Shown: positions 24,268 through 32,912, counted from the stretch's first letter. The stretch is 47,045 nucleotides of DNA from DATMNI01 sp035570275 (GCA_035570275.1 DATMNI010000166.1:1-47045), one strand, 5' to 3'. Notes: generated by a model not told the origin, from the letters alone. Program-made: numbers and translations.

Positions 24268-25287
24268 CTACCGGCGCGGAGGGGGGCAGCAGTCTGTGGC
24301 GCACAGGTCCGTAGTGCGGCCTGACTGGCGGTCTTCAATCAGTTCGCACAGCATCCGGATCACAGCCGGATGCGTGCCCACGGTCTGGGCGCGCACGAAC
24401 TCGATTCCCAAGGCGGCGCATCGCTGGGCGGCTTCCACATCCAGGTCGTACATCACCTCCATGTGGTCCGAGAGAAAGCCGATGGGGGCGGCCACCACAG
24501 TCTTCACGCCGTTCTCCGCCAGCACCCGCAGGCGATCGAGAATGTCCGGCTCCAGCCATGGCTGACCGGGCGGGCCGCTGCGGCTCTGCCAGACCAGGTC
24601 CCATTCGTCGTGCTCCACGGCTTTGGAAACGTGGCGCGCCGTGTGCAGCAGTTGTTCTTCGTAGCGGCAGGTTGCGGCCATCGACGCCGGGATGCTGTGG
24701 GCCGTGAAGACCAGGCTCGCGGCGGCTCTACGTTCCACGGGCACGCGCGCCAGAGCATCGCCCACGCGCTCCACATTCGCCTGAAGAAACAGCGGGTGGT
24801 CGCAGAACGGCGGAAGCTTGTCAATCTCCGGCGCCGATTCCCCAACCGACTGGTCAACCAGGGCGCGCGCCTTCACGATGTCTTCGATATATTGCCGGCA
24901 TCCGGAATACGAGGCGTAGGCCGAAGTGGCGATGGCCAGCGCCCGCCGTACGCCATCGGCCGCCATCTGGCGCACGGTATCGGCCAGCATGGGGTGCCAG
25001 TTGCGGTTGCCCCAATAGACCGGCAGCGCGATCTCTTTTTGCAAGGCCGCAATCAACTCGCGGCAATGGCCGTTGATAGGGCTGCGCCCGCCGAAGTGAT
25101 AATAGTGTTCGGCCACGGCCAGGAGGCGCTCGCGGGGGACGTTGCGGCCTCGCAGCACGTTCTCGAGAAAGGGGATCACTTCCGGAACGGCCTCGGGGCC
25201 GCCGAATGAAACGATCAGAATGGCATCGTAGGGCACCTTCTTATTGTGAGGCAGATGGCGAATCCGCGGCGTAGTGGCACGGCGCAC
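24268..25287 (-). CDS. hemH: Ferrochelatase
   Basis: A 339-residue enzyme inserting Fe2+ into a porphyrin at the end of haem synthesis. Typical motifs: LIVSFGGPE, YWGNRNWHPMLADTV, the catalytic His in FTAHSIP and the Glu-rich metal site GFLSDHMEVMYDLDVEA. The C-terminus ends DLCATDCCPPPRR; clustered C-terminal cysteines occur in ferrochelatases with a [2Fe-2S] cluster. Whether it uses protoporphyrin or coproporphyrin cannot be told. The GTG at 25287 adds 17 residues (MRRATTPRIRH) to the usual start; GTG 25236 (VPYDAIL) is more like the family but has no clear ribosome site. It is divergent from tdh. Confidence 0.9.
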   Translation of the reverse strand: MRRATTPRIRHLPHNKKVPYDAILIVSFGGPEAVPEVIPFLENVLRGRNVPRERLLAVAEHYYHFGGRSPINGHCRELIAALQKEIALPVYWGNRNWHPMLADTVRQMAADGVRRALAIATSAYASYSGCRQYIEDIVKARALVDQSVGESAPEIDKLPPFCDHPLFLQANVERVGDALARVPVERRAAASLVFTAHSIPASMAATCRYEEQLLHTARHVSKAVEHDEWDLVWQSRSGPPGQPWLEPDILDRLRVLAENGVKTVVAAPIGFLSDHMEVMYDLDVEAAQRCAALGIEFVRAQTVGTHPAVIRMLCELIEDRQSGRTTDLCATDCCPPPRR

Positions 25288-25304
25288 TACGTTATCGTAG
25301 AAGA

Positions 25305-26330
25305 GTGAAAGCGCTGGTGAAGAGCAAAGCGGAGCCCGGCCTCTGGCTGGATGACGTGGAGGTTCCGCAGATCGGCATCAACGACGTGCTGATCCAGGTG
25401 CTGCGAACCGGGATTTGCGGCACCGATGTCCACATCTACAAATGGGACGAATGGGCGCGGAAGACGATCCCGGTGCCGATGGCGATCGGGCACGAATTCG
25501 TGGGCAAGATCGTGGAGGTGGGCTCCAACGTGGCCGATTTCTTTCCGGGCGATATTGTCAGCGGGGAAGGCCATGTGGTGTGCGGGCGCTGCCGGAACTG
25601 TTTCGCCGGGCGGCGTCACATGTGCGCACATACCCTGGGTGTCGGGGTCAACCGCCCCGGCGCGTTCGCCGAATACATTTCGCTGCCGATGACCAACCTG
25701 TGGCGGCACCACGAAGGAATCGATCTGGATGTCGCCGCCATTTTCGACCCGTTCGGCAACGCGGTACACACGGCGCTTTCGTTCCCGGTGTTGGGAGAGG
25801 ATGTGCTGATCACGGGCGCCGGGCCGATCGGCATCATGGCGGCAGCCGTGGCACGGCACGCCGGCGCGCGTTACACGGTGATCACGGATATCAACCCGTA
25901 CCGGCTCGAACTGGCCCGGAAACTGGGTGTGACGCTGGCGGTGAATGTGCGGGAGCGCAACCTGCCGGACGTGCAGAAGCAACTCGGCATGTCTGAGGGC
26001 TTCGACGTGGGCCTGGAGATGTCGGGCAACCCGGCCGGTTTTCGCGACATGCTGGCCAACATGAGCCACGGGGCCAAGATCGCGATGCTGGGGATTCCGG
26101 CGGAGGAGATGGCGATCGACTGGCGCACGGTGATCTTCAACATGCTGACCATCAAGGGCATCTACGGGCGCGAGATGTACGAGACCTGGTATAAGATGTC
26201 GGTGATGCTGCAATCCGGCCTGGACATAAGCCCGGTGATCACGCACCGGTTTCCTTACACCGAGTTTGAAAAGGGATTCGAGGCGATGAGCTCGGCCAAT
26301 TCGGGCAAAGTGATTCTGAGCTGGGACTAA
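25305..26330 (+). CDS. tdh: L-threonine 3-dehydrogenase
   Basis: A 341-residue zinc-dependent medium-chain dehydrogenase converting L-threonine to 2-amino-3-ketobutyrate with NAD+. The catalytic zinc ligands are in GICGTD (C38) and IGHEF (H63, E64). The structural zinc motif is GEGHVVCGRCRNCFAGRRHMC. The nucleotide-binding site is GAGPIGIMAAAV. Length and Cys38 numbering match the characterised Tdh. It starts with GTG, 17 bp from the hemH start in a divergent gap that contains a 7-bp inverted repeat CGTAGTG/CACTACG. No kbl gene is in the window, so the second pathway step is elsewhere. Confidence 0.93.
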   Translation: MKALVKSKAEPGLWLDDVEVPQIGINDVLIQVLRTGICGTDVHIYKWDEWARKTIPVPMAIGHEFVGKIVEVGSNVADFFPGDIVSGEGHVVCGRCRNCFAGRRHMCAHTLGVGVNRPGAFAEYISLPMTNLWRHHEGIDLDVAAIFDPFGNAVHTALSFPVLGEDVLITGAGPIGIMAAAVARHAGARYTVITDINPYRLELARKLGVTLAVNVRERNLPDVQKQLGMSEGFDVGLEMSGNPAGFRDMLANMSHGAKIAMLGIPAEEMAIDWRTVIFNMLTIKGIYGREMYETWYKMSVMLQSGLDISPVITHRFPYTEFEKGFEAMSSANSGKVILSWD

Positions 26331-26453
26331 GGCCATGCGGGAGCTTGCAGGCCGGACGGTGCTCCGCGGAACAGCAGATGGGTGACTTGTGCGCGTGCCA
26401 AATAGTTGCGCGCGGTGAACATAGACTGTAGAGTCGAGGTGGAGGATTGGACC

Positions 26454-26927
26454 ATGGCCTTTTGCGCCGCCTGCGGATCCGCGGTGGAAGGACGGTTTTG
26501 CGCCAAGTGCGGTGCCGCAGTGGGCAGCGCTGCCTCTCCCGGCGATGCTGCCCCGGCCGGATCACCTGGCGTCGGCGTCGCGGCGGCTGGGTTGACGGAC
26601 AACGTCGCCGCCGCCCTCTGCTATTCGCTGGGACTGTTCACGGGCATTTTGTTTCTGGTGCTGGAGCCGTACAATAAGCGGAAGAACATCCGCTTCCACG
26701 CATTTCAATCGATTTTCCTGAATGTGGCGGGGGTTGTAGCGTCGATCTGTCTGAATATGGTTTTCACAATCATCGGGAGCATTCTGGGTTCCTGGCTGGT
26801 AGACGCGCTTTCCCCGCTTCTTGGGCTGGCGTTCACGGCGGTCTGGATCTTAATGATTGTGTGGGCCTATCAGGGAAAGACCGTGGTGGTGCCCGTGATC
26901 GGACCCTTGGCTCAGAAGCAGGCGTAA
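26454..26927 (+). CDS. Zinc-ribbon protein with DUF4870-like membrane domain
   Basis: A 157-residue protein. An N-terminal zinc ribbon (CAACGSAVEGRFCAKCG; four Cys as two CxxC pairs) is followed by an Ala/Gly/Pro linker and three membrane segments (about 47-70, 86-112, 116-140). The motif LEPYNKRKNIRFHAFQSI is the recognised signature of DUF4870-type small membrane proteins. ATG 26454 is chosen because GGAGG lies 8 bases upstream; the frame from 26406 has no ribosome site. Its function is unknown. Confidence 0.85.
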   Translation: MAFCAACGSAVEGRFCAKCGAAVGSAASPGDAAPAGSPGVGVAAAGLTDNVAAALCYSLGLFTGILFLVLEPYNKRKNIRFHAFQSIFLNVAGVVASICLNMVFTIIGSILGSWLVDALSPLLGLAFTAVWILMIVWAYQGKTVVVPVIGPLAQKQA

Positions 26928-26929
26928 GT

Positions 26930-27028
26930 CAGCGATCAGCTATCAGCTTTCAGCGATCAGCGGTCAGCTTGAAACGCAGGAGCCGCGCGGGGTTGAGCTG
27001 AAAGCTGATGGCTGACCGCTGAAAGCTC
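26930..27028. repeat. Tandem and inverted CAGCtaTCAGC repeat block
   Basis: Several copies of units like AGCGATCAGCTATCAGCTTT stand in direct order up to about 26970, and a complementary series (GAGCTGAAAGCTGATGGCTG and on) follows to 27027, so the block can fold into a long imperfect hairpin. It ends three bases before the ATG of the next gene. A related run lies inside the hydrolase gene at about 9243-9270. Confidence 0.75.
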
Positions 27029-27030
27029 TC

Positions 27031-28062
27031 ATGAATGTGAACCGGATTCTTCTAATGATGGCTTTCGTCTCCGCGGCGGCCGCCCAGGCGCCGCAGGTGG
27101 GCGATATTAATTTCTACGGACTCCGCAAGACCGCAGGAGACAAGATTCTGAGCGCCCTGGAATTGAAGGCCGGCGCCGTCCTGCCGCCCTCCAAAGGGGC
27201 CATGGAAGAGCGCATCGAAGAGATCTCCGGCGTAGTGCAGGCGCGCGTGGAAGCGGTTTGTTGCGATCGGGCCGCGGTGGCCCTGTTCATCGGCATCGAA
27301 GAGAAGGGCGCGCCGCATTTCGACTACCGCGCGGCGCCGGCCGGAAGCGTTGCGCTGCCGCAGGAGTTAATGGACACCTACCACGCCTTCCTGGCGGCCG
27401 TAGCGCGGGCCGCGCAAGCCGGCAACACGGCCGAAGACCTCAGCGCCGGCCATGGGCTGATGGCCGAACCGGCGGCCCGCGCGCTCCAGCAGAAAATGGC
27501 GGAATTCGCGGCGGAACATCTGGATTTGTTGCGTGAAGAACTGCGCACCGGATCGGAGCCCGAGGAACGCGCGGTGGCGGCCTGCGTGATCGGTTACGCG
27601 CCGGCCAAACTGGCGGTGATCAACGATCTCCAATACGCGCTGCAGGACCCCGACGAGGCGGTTCGCGCCAATGCCGTAAGGTCTTTGAAGGCGATCGCGG
27701 TGCTGGCCCAAAAGCAGCCGGGTTTGGGCATCAAGATCCAGGCCACCTGGTTCGTGGAGATGCTGAATTCGATTGTGCTGAGCGACCGCGTACAATCGGC
27801 CGATGCGCTGGTAGTGTTGACGGACAAGGCGTTGACCGGCAACGGCGACCCCGCGGCGCTGGATCTGATGCGCGAGCGCGCGCTTGGCGGGCTGGTCGAG
27901 ATGGCGCGCTGGAAGACCCTGCGTTATGCCTTGCCGCCTTTTCTGCTGGTGGGAAGAATCGCCGGTATGAAAGATGCCGAGATTCATCGAAGTTGGGAAA
28001 CTGGCGACCGCGAGACCGTGATCAAGAAGGCGCTGACGCCCATCATTAAAGGCAGGCGCTGA
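27031..28062 (+). CDS. Secreted protein with POTRA-like and HEAT-like segments
   Basis: A 343-residue protein with a signal peptide (MNVNRILLMMAFVSAAAAQA). Residues about 20-90 (VGDINFYGLRKTAGDKILSA, followed by ...ERIEEISGVVQARVEAVC) have the spacing of a POTRA-type domain. From about 150 on, helical segments with EPEERAVAACVIGYA and DPDEAVRANAVRSLKAIAVL look like HEAT repeats. I do not recognise the complete architecture. It has no clear ribosome binding site because a repeat block abuts the start. Confidence 0.6.
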   Translation: MNVNRILLMMAFVSAAAAQAPQVGDINFYGLRKTAGDKILSALELKAGAVLPPSKGAMEERIEEISGVVQARVEAVCCDRAAVALFIGIEEKGAPHFDYRAAPAGSVALPQELMDTYHAFLAAVARAAQAGNTAEDLSAGHGLMAEPAARALQQKMAEFAAEHLDLLREELRTGSEPEERAVAACVIGYAPAKLAVINDLQYALQDPDEAVRANAVRSLKAIAVLAQKQPGLGIKIQATWFVEMLNSIVLSDRVQSADALVVLTDKALTGNGDPAALDLMRERALGGLVEMARWKTLRYALPPFLLVGRIAGMKDAEIHRSWETGDRETVIKKALTPIIKGRR

Positions 28063-28170
28063 GGGGGAAGGGATGACGGGCAAGCGATGACCGGGAAGCG
28101 TGAGGGTGCAAGCCTTTGTCGCACCTGGCGGGCACGGCAAACGCGGGCTGGCTCGCTGCCGCATCGCGCA

Positions 28171-28213
28171 GGCGGATTAACAATCCGCCGCAGGTTAACA
28201 ACCTGCCCCACAA
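28171..28213 (+). repeat. Double-hairpin intergenic repeat, copy C
   Basis: The 43-bp core: GGCGGATT-aac-AATCCGCC, then GCAGGTT-aac-AACCTGC and CCCACAA. It lies 52 bp before the ATG of the TIM-barrel gene. Its second stem shares the G-C pair of copy A rather than the A-T pair of copies B and D. Confidence 0.92.
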
Positions 28214-28265
28214 TCTTGGCCCGAATCCGGGCTGGATTACAATATTAGAGGGTCTAACACGGTCC

Positions 28266-29246
28266 ATGGCACTGACGAGACGGCGGGTTCTGTCGGGAAT
28301 GGCGATGGGCGTTGCCGGGGCATTGGCATTGCAGGCTCCGGCGCAGCAGGGTCCGGCACAGGCTCCGGCACAGGCTCCGGCGCAGAAACCTCCGCCTACC
28401 AGGGCCAAACAGCCTGCCAAACCACGGACTTCGCCGGCTGTCTGTCTTTACTCCAAACAGGTTGTCAAAGTGGAATACGAAAACCTGGGTATGGTGCTGC
28501 GCGACATGGGTTTCGATGGCTGCGATCTTTCGGTGGAGCCGGGCGGCCACATCACGCCGGAACAAATCAACTCCGACCTGATGCGCGCCATTGAGGCGGT
28601 CAACGGCGTAGGCCTGGACGTTCCGATTCTCTCCACCTCCATCGTATCCGCCAACGATCCCAACGGACGCCAGCTGATGGGGATCGCGGGGTTTATGCAG
28701 ATACCGCTGATTCGCCCCGGCTACTGGCGCTACAACAACGCCCCCGACCTGGACGCGCGCCTGGCCGAGGTGCAGCGCGATGTGATGACGCTGGCTTCGG
28801 TGGCGCGGGCGTACAACATCGCCACCTGCCTGCACAACCGGGCAGGCGATTATGTGGGTGCTTCCACGTGGGACGTCAATACCATTTTTCGCGGGATCGA
28901 CCCGCGCTGGGTAGGTTACGATTTCGACCCTGGCTATGCCACCGAGCAGGGCGGCATCGAGGGCGGCGCTTTGGCCTTGCGGCTGGCACTGCCACGGACC
29001 AAAGCCGTGACCGTGAAGGATTTCTACTGGGCCAAAGATGGCGCAAGCTGGAAGGCAACGGGTTGTCCGCTGGGCGAGGGTATGGTGGATTGGACCGCTT
29101 TCTTCAGCGCCCTGGCGCGCGTGCGCTTTGTGGGCCCGATTTCGATCTCGATGACCTACCAGCCCAAGGACGAGATCAACGCAATCCGGCGCGACCTGGA
29201 GTTCGTGCGGAAGCAAATTGCGGCTGCTTATCCGCAGGCAGGGTAG
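28266..29246 (+). CDS. Tat-exported xylose-isomerase-like TIM-barrel protein
   Basis: A 326-residue sugar phosphate isomerase/epimerase-type TIM barrel. The N-terminus MALTRRRVLSGMAMGVAGAL is a twin-arginine signal, followed by an Ala/Pro/Gln linker built of 12-bp repeats (PAQQGPAQAPAQAPAQ). Barrel segments with probable metal ligands are DGCDLSVEPGGHITPEQ, ATCLHNRAGDY and WVGYDFDPGYAT. ATG 28266 is the only start giving a signal; the frame open from 28116 runs through repeat copy C. The stop codon lies within a dispersed 16-mer (GGTAGGCGTCCTCGCC). The enzyme activity is unknown; exported relatives act on keto sugars or oligosaccharide derivatives. Confidence 0.75.
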   Translation: MALTRRRVLSGMAMGVAGALALQAPAQQGPAQAPAQAPAQKPPPTRAKQPAKPRTSPAVCLYSKQVVKVEYENLGMVLRDMGFDGCDLSVEPGGHITPEQINSDLMRAIEAVNGVGLDVPILSTSIVSANDPNGRQLMGIAGFMQIPLIRPGYWRYNNAPDLDARLAEVQRDVMTLASVARAYNIATCLHNRAGDYVGASTWDVNTIFRGIDPRWVGYDFDPGYATEQGGIEGGALALRLALPRTKAVTVKDFYWAKDGASWKATGCPLGEGMVDWTAFFSALARVRFVGPISISMTYQPKDEINAIRRDLEFVRKQIAAAYPQAG

Positions 29247-29257
29247 GCGTCCTCGCC
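29242..29257. repeat. Dispersed 16-mer overlapping a stop codon
   Basis: GGTAGGCGTCCTCGCC is found here and again at 44421-44436. The TAG of the TIM-barrel gene is part of it. With only two copies this could be coincidence in GC-rich DNA, but both lie at gene borders. Confidence 0.45.
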
Positions 29258-29968
29258 ACAATGCCGCTTCGTTTGCGAGGCAGAGCCGCTGGATTGGCTG
29301 CTCATGGGAGCTCCTGGGTGCCTGAGGCTTGACCGGTTTGCGCTTGGGGAACGTCAGGCGGCGGAGCGTTTCTGGAAGACACCACCCGGGCCGCTCTGGG
29401 GTAACCCGGTCTACGGCGGGCTGGCGGGAGCTTGCACCGGCGGATCGCGGGCTGGAAACGTCCTGCGCTCCCATTCTTTCCTTAATCAACTGTAAGTGGA
29501 AAGCGAACCCCTATCTAGTTTCTGTCGCGAAACTCGGTTTCCCCTCGTAAGACCGCTCCCTAACGGTCACGGCTCCGAAGCGAAGTCTTGTATTGTCAGC
29601 GAGGCAATCAGAGCCACGACCGTTAGGGAGTGTTTCTTTGGTGCCGCACGGCAGTTTCGCGACAGAAACTAGCTTAGCTATAGTTTCTAGTGCGGTCAGG
29701 GCGCGGCGCGCTTACACCCGATACCTAACTACACCTGGAAGGCTTACAGCCCTTCAAGATCGTAGTTACACTTAGCACTCCGGACGCATGCCCGGACCAC
29801 CGGCCTGGCGCAAAGATCACAGCACGCAACACAAGTAACGCCGGACGAGTTATGTGCGGCGCCGTCTTTACATATTCTTGACTGTTTATAAGTAACTCGC
29901 CGGCCGCCGCAATGATAGACTCTTGCTGTAATAGGAAGAATTAACGTGCAGAAGGAGAGAAATACCAG
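29258..29968. other. About 710-bp gap with a large inverted repeat, no gene supported
   Basis: The short frames (for example 29304-29495) have no start signals or recognisable sequence. The main content is the inverted repeat at 29515-29672. The last 100 bp become AT-richer and hold TTGACT near 29877, which may belong to a promoter of the next gene, though no matching -10 box is convincing. Confidence 0.5.
29515..29672. repeat. 158-bp element with nested inverted repeats (MITE-like)
   Basis: The ends are a perfect 20-base inverted repeat: CTAGTTTCTGTCGCGAAACT at 29515-29534 and its complement at 29653-29672. Inside, a second pair (29554-29575 and 29611-29632) matches at about 20 of 22 bases around CTCCCTAACGGT. 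A TAG or CTAG occurs next to both ends. There is no transposase frame. The inner motif recurs at 34338-34361. Confidence 0.9.
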
Positions 29969-30652
29969 ATGACAACCAAGCCCTTTTCGTGTTGCTTCGC
30001 GTTCATCGCTGTTCTTGGAGTCGCGAACGCGCAGAATGTCGTTGCCACATCGAGTTCAGGTCAAATCACGGCCCTGGTTCCGCACCCGGCTATGGTTACA
30101 TTTGTTGCCAGCAACTCGAGCAATCTTGCAGGCGCGGCTGGAAACAGGGCCGTTGCCACAGTTGCTGCCAGAGCGGTGCCCATACCTATAGTCGGTGGGT
30201 TCGTGGCGGAACAGGCTGTTGGAAGAATGATCAAAGTGTTCCACAAACCCAAACCGGCCAAGGGCTTTAACGTCGCTTTCGTGCAGGGCCTGTCGGCAGG
30301 AACCGGCCTCCAAAAAAGCGAGATGAGTTTCACGGTTCCGGCTCAATCGCTACAGGGGGCGTCGCCATTGCTGCTGCGGCTGAAGCCTTCGGTGAAGGAT
30401 TCAGCAAGAATCGTTCGCAGCGTTCACATCAGCACCGAACTAACGGGCGGCGCCTTAAACCCGGTGACCTCAAACATCCTTGGTATCGATGAGGAGGCCG
30501 TTGCCTGCCGGCAGGAAACTCGGGACGGCGACGTGGTTTTGATCCCGAATTCACCGTTGGAGAGCGGCGAATACGCGATCGTTCTGGTGTCCAGCCAACC
30601 CGACAAGATACCTGTGGCGGGCACCGTGATCTGGGACTTTCGGCTTTTGTAA
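29969..30652 (+). CDS. Secreted protein of unknown function (227 residues)
   Basis: A signal peptide (MTTKPFSCCFAFIAVLGVANA-Q) precedes a small, Ala/Val/Ser-rich mature protein. The C-terminal part (LESGEYAIVLVSSQPDKIPV, WDFRLL) looks like a beta-sandwich. AAGGAG lies 11 bases before the ATG. I recognise no family and see no catalytic motif. It lies alone after a repeat-rich gap and before another secreted protein. Confidence 0.7.
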   Translation: MTTKPFSCCFAFIAVLGVANAQNVVATSSSGQITALVPHPAMVTFVASNSSNLAGAAGNRAVATVAARAVPIPIVGGFVAEQAVGRMIKVFHKPKPAKGFNVAFVQGLSAGTGLQKSEMSFTVPAQSLQGASPLLLRLKPSVKDSARIVRSVHISTELTGGALNPVTSNILGIDEEAVACRQETRDGDVVLIPNSPLESGEYAIVLVSSQPDKIPVAGTVIWDFRLL

Positions 30653-30831
30653 GGATATCTGAAGTTCGTCTATTTGTGCGGTTATTTGCAGGACAATACC
30701 CTTCGCGTAAGTGCAGGCTTCCGGGTAAAGGCGCGACACACCCGGAACGCCTGCCGCAGACGCAGGGACATCGGTAACATATTGCGAGTAGATCGCAAAA
30801 TCGGGCGCACCCCTGGCGCCTGCGGGCCTTC

Positions 30832-31851
30832 ATGGACCCGAACCCTGAGAAGGAGGGCGAAGTGAATGCAATCGTGAGCGGACTGAATGTTACCAGGTTT
30901 ACACTTAGGCGTGACCGGCCTGTGATTGTCTCCCGTTGTGTTAACGGGCAATTTGCGGGTGGAGGGATTGTCATACGCACCTCCTCGAGGAGAGCGATCG
31001 CGACGTTTGCCCCGCGTGGATGCATTGGCATTGTGGTAATGCTGGTGCTCCTGGCCGCCCTGCCCCTCTGGGCCGCCGAGGACCCTATCGAGATTTTGAA
31101 GGGATTCATCGAAGCCGAGACCAGGAATCAGGAGCGGGCCAGCCAGTACACGTACGTGGAGCAGGCCGACTTTTTCCGCTTCGACAAGAACAGCCAGCCC
31201 ACGAAGGACCGATCGGAAACACACGAAATCGTCTTTCTGGAGGGGGAAGCATACAAAAAGCTGGTCGCCCGCAACGAATGGCCGCTGGACGCGAAAGAGC
31301 AGGCCCTGGAAGAGAAGAAATTGCGGCGGGTGGCCGAGGAGCGGCTTAGGCAGCGGCGCTCCGGATTGTTTTACAAATACGTCAGCATGGGAACCTACAA
31401 GGACCTCCTGACTCTTTTCGACAACCGCCTGCTGGGTGAAGAGGAGATCCGCGGCCGTAAAGCGTGGGTCATAGGCAGCACTCCCAAGGAGGGCCGCGCC
31501 GCGGCCAACGTGCACGAGAAAGAGGTCCTCAGCTTTGCGCAGAAGCTGTGGATCGACGAGGCTGACCATCAGATCCTGAGATCGCTATACACGGTAGTTG
31601 GCCGCCACATCGTTTTCATACCGGGCACAACGATTACCTGGGAATTCGAAAAGATCGACGAAGGCGCCTGGTTGCCGATCTCGGGCGTCATTGACGGCCG
31701 CCTCCAGTTCGCCAGGTTAATCAAGCCAGCCGTGAGGACGGAATACAGGAACTCCAGATTCCAGAAGTTCGACGTGCAGTCCACGATCACCACCGAGCCG
31801 GGTGAAGCAGCCGGCCCTTTGGTGCCAGCCGGCGGCGGACAGAGCCACTAA
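30832..31851 (+). CDS. Exported protein resembling outer-membrane lipoprotein-sorting domains
   Basis: Up to 339 residues. A signal-like segment (GCIGIVVMLVLLAALPLWAAED) is about 60 residues in, so the true start is probably later than ATG 30832, but no start codon with a good ribosome site is visible in between. The mature part has a charged helix (EQALEEKKLRRVAEERLRQR) and beta strands typical of LolA/LppX-like folds (YKYVSMGTYKDLL, GRKAWVIGSTPK, QKLWIDEADHQILR). That likeness is by eye only. Confidence 0.6.
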   Translation: MDPNPEKEGEVNAIVSGLNVTRFTLRRDRPVIVSRCVNGQFAGGGIVIRTSSRRAIATFAPRGCIGIVVMLVLLAALPLWAAEDPIEILKGFIEAETRNQERASQYTYVEQADFFRFDKNSQPTKDRSETHEIVFLEGEAYKKLVARNEWPLDAKEQALEEKKLRRVAEERLRQRRSGLFYKYVSMGTYKDLLTLFDNRLLGEEEIRGRKAWVIGSTPKEGRAAANVHEKEVLSFAQKLWIDEADHQILRSLYTVVGRHIVFIPGTTITWEFEKIDEGAWLPISGVIDGRLQFARLIKPAVRTEYRNSRFQKFDVQSTITTEPGEAAGPLVPAGGGQSH

Positions 31852-31928
31852 CTAACCCGCACAAGAGGTTCGAGGCGCTGCATCATCGCGTCTTCGATTG
31901 GCTTCGTGGCATTCCGGCTCCGCGCCCG

Positions 31929-32870
31929 TCAAACCACCAAACCGGCGAACTTGTCGAGATCGATATTGCCGCCGGAGACAATCGCCACCACTTTACCCGA
32001 GCCCGCGCGGCCGGAGAGCGCGGCGGCCACCGCGCAGGCCGACGCACCCTCGGCGATGACGCGGTTGCGCTCCGCCATCAGTTTCATGGCCTGCGCGGCG
32101 TCCTTGAGAGACACCACCAGCGAGCCGTCCAGCAGTTTCCGCGCCAGCTCGAACATATTGGCGAAGACCATCTTGCTGCCGATGCCATCCACGAAAGACG
32201 GCTGGTAGTCCACGGTGCGGGGCGCGCCCGCCGCCAGCGAAGCGGCCAGGGGCGCGGCGGTCTCCACCTCGGCTGCGTAGATCCGCACCTTGGGCGCAAG
32301 TTGGCGCAGCACCGACGCGATCCCGCAGGAGAGGCCGCCGCCGCCCCATGGGATCACTACGGCATCCAGGTCCGGCAGATCCTCCAGCAATTCCAGCGCG
32401 ATGGTGCCGTTGCCCGCCATGACGTCGGGGTCGTCGAAAGCGTGGATGAACGTGGCGTCCACGCCGGGGTAAGCGCGGGTCTCGAAAGTGCGCCACCATT
32501 CGGCGAAAGGCACCTGGATGACGCGTCCGCCCAGCCGCTCCACGGCGCGGATTTTGGTGGCGGGGGCCGTATCGGGCGCGATGATGGTGGCGGGCACTCC
32601 CAGGCGGCGCGCGCAGAAGGCCACGCCCTGCGCCATATTGCCGGCTGAGGCGGTCAGCAAACCGCGCGCGATGCGTTCGCGCGGCGTTCGTGCCGTGACA
32701 TTCGACGCCCCGCGAATCTTAAACGAGCCGATGGGCTGCAGGTTTTCGAGCTTCAGAAAGACTGCGGCCGGCCCATCCACCAGGAAAGGCACCAGCGGCG
32801 TGCGCAAGATGGTGGGCGCGATATTCCGCCGCGCTTCTTCCACCTGAGCCAGCGGGATGGGCATCTCCAT
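31929..32870 (-). CDS. PLP-dependent threonine dehydratase / serine racemase-like enzyme
   Basis: A 313-residue fold-type II PLP enzyme. The Schiff-base Lys is in PIGSFKIRGA (K51), the phosphate/substrate loop is SAGNMAQG, and the glycine loop is WGGGGLSCGI. There is no C-terminal ACT regulatory domain, so it is of the short (catabolic or racemase-like) type rather than a full biosynthetic IlvA. It deaminates Thr/Ser or racemises or cleaves a hydroxy-amino acid. It is preceded 42 bp upstream by the MFS transporter gene on the same strand and may be cotranscribed. Confidence 0.85.
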   Translation of the reverse strand: MEMPIPLAQVEEARRNIAPTILRTPLVPFLVDGPAAVFLKLENLQPIGSFKIRGASNVTARTPRERIARGLLTASAGNMAQGVAFCARRLGVPATIIAPDTAPATKIRAVERLGGRVIQVPFAEWWRTFETRAYPGVDATFIHAFDDPDVMAGNGTIALELLEDLPDLDAVVIPWGGGGLSCGIASVLRQLAPKVRIYAAEVETAAPLAASLAAGAPRTVDYQPSFVDGIGSKMVFANMFELARKLLDGSLVVSLKDAAQAMKLMAERNRVIAEGASACAVAAALSGRAGSGKVVAIVSGGNIDLDKFAGLVV

Positions 32871-32912
32871 AATCGTAACCCCGATGGATCTTAACCTTAG
32901 GTGGTCGGCATG

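Noticed and set aside
25268..25292. Inverted repeat CGTAGTG/CACTACG between hemH and tdh
   Set aside because: Only seven base pairs; could be an operator but too short to call.
25287..26336. 349-codon frame antisense to tdh
   Set aside because: tdh has intact zinc ligands and cofactor site; the antisense frame is His/Arg-rich shadow.
29304..29495. 63-codon plus-strand frame after the TIM-barrel gene
   Set aside because: No ribosome site or family similarity, and the complement reads as repeat-like sequence.
29693..29900. Search for tRNA genes or a small structured RNA in the 29.7-29.9 kb gap
   Set aside because: No T-loop (GTTCRANNC) with matching acceptor stem was found.
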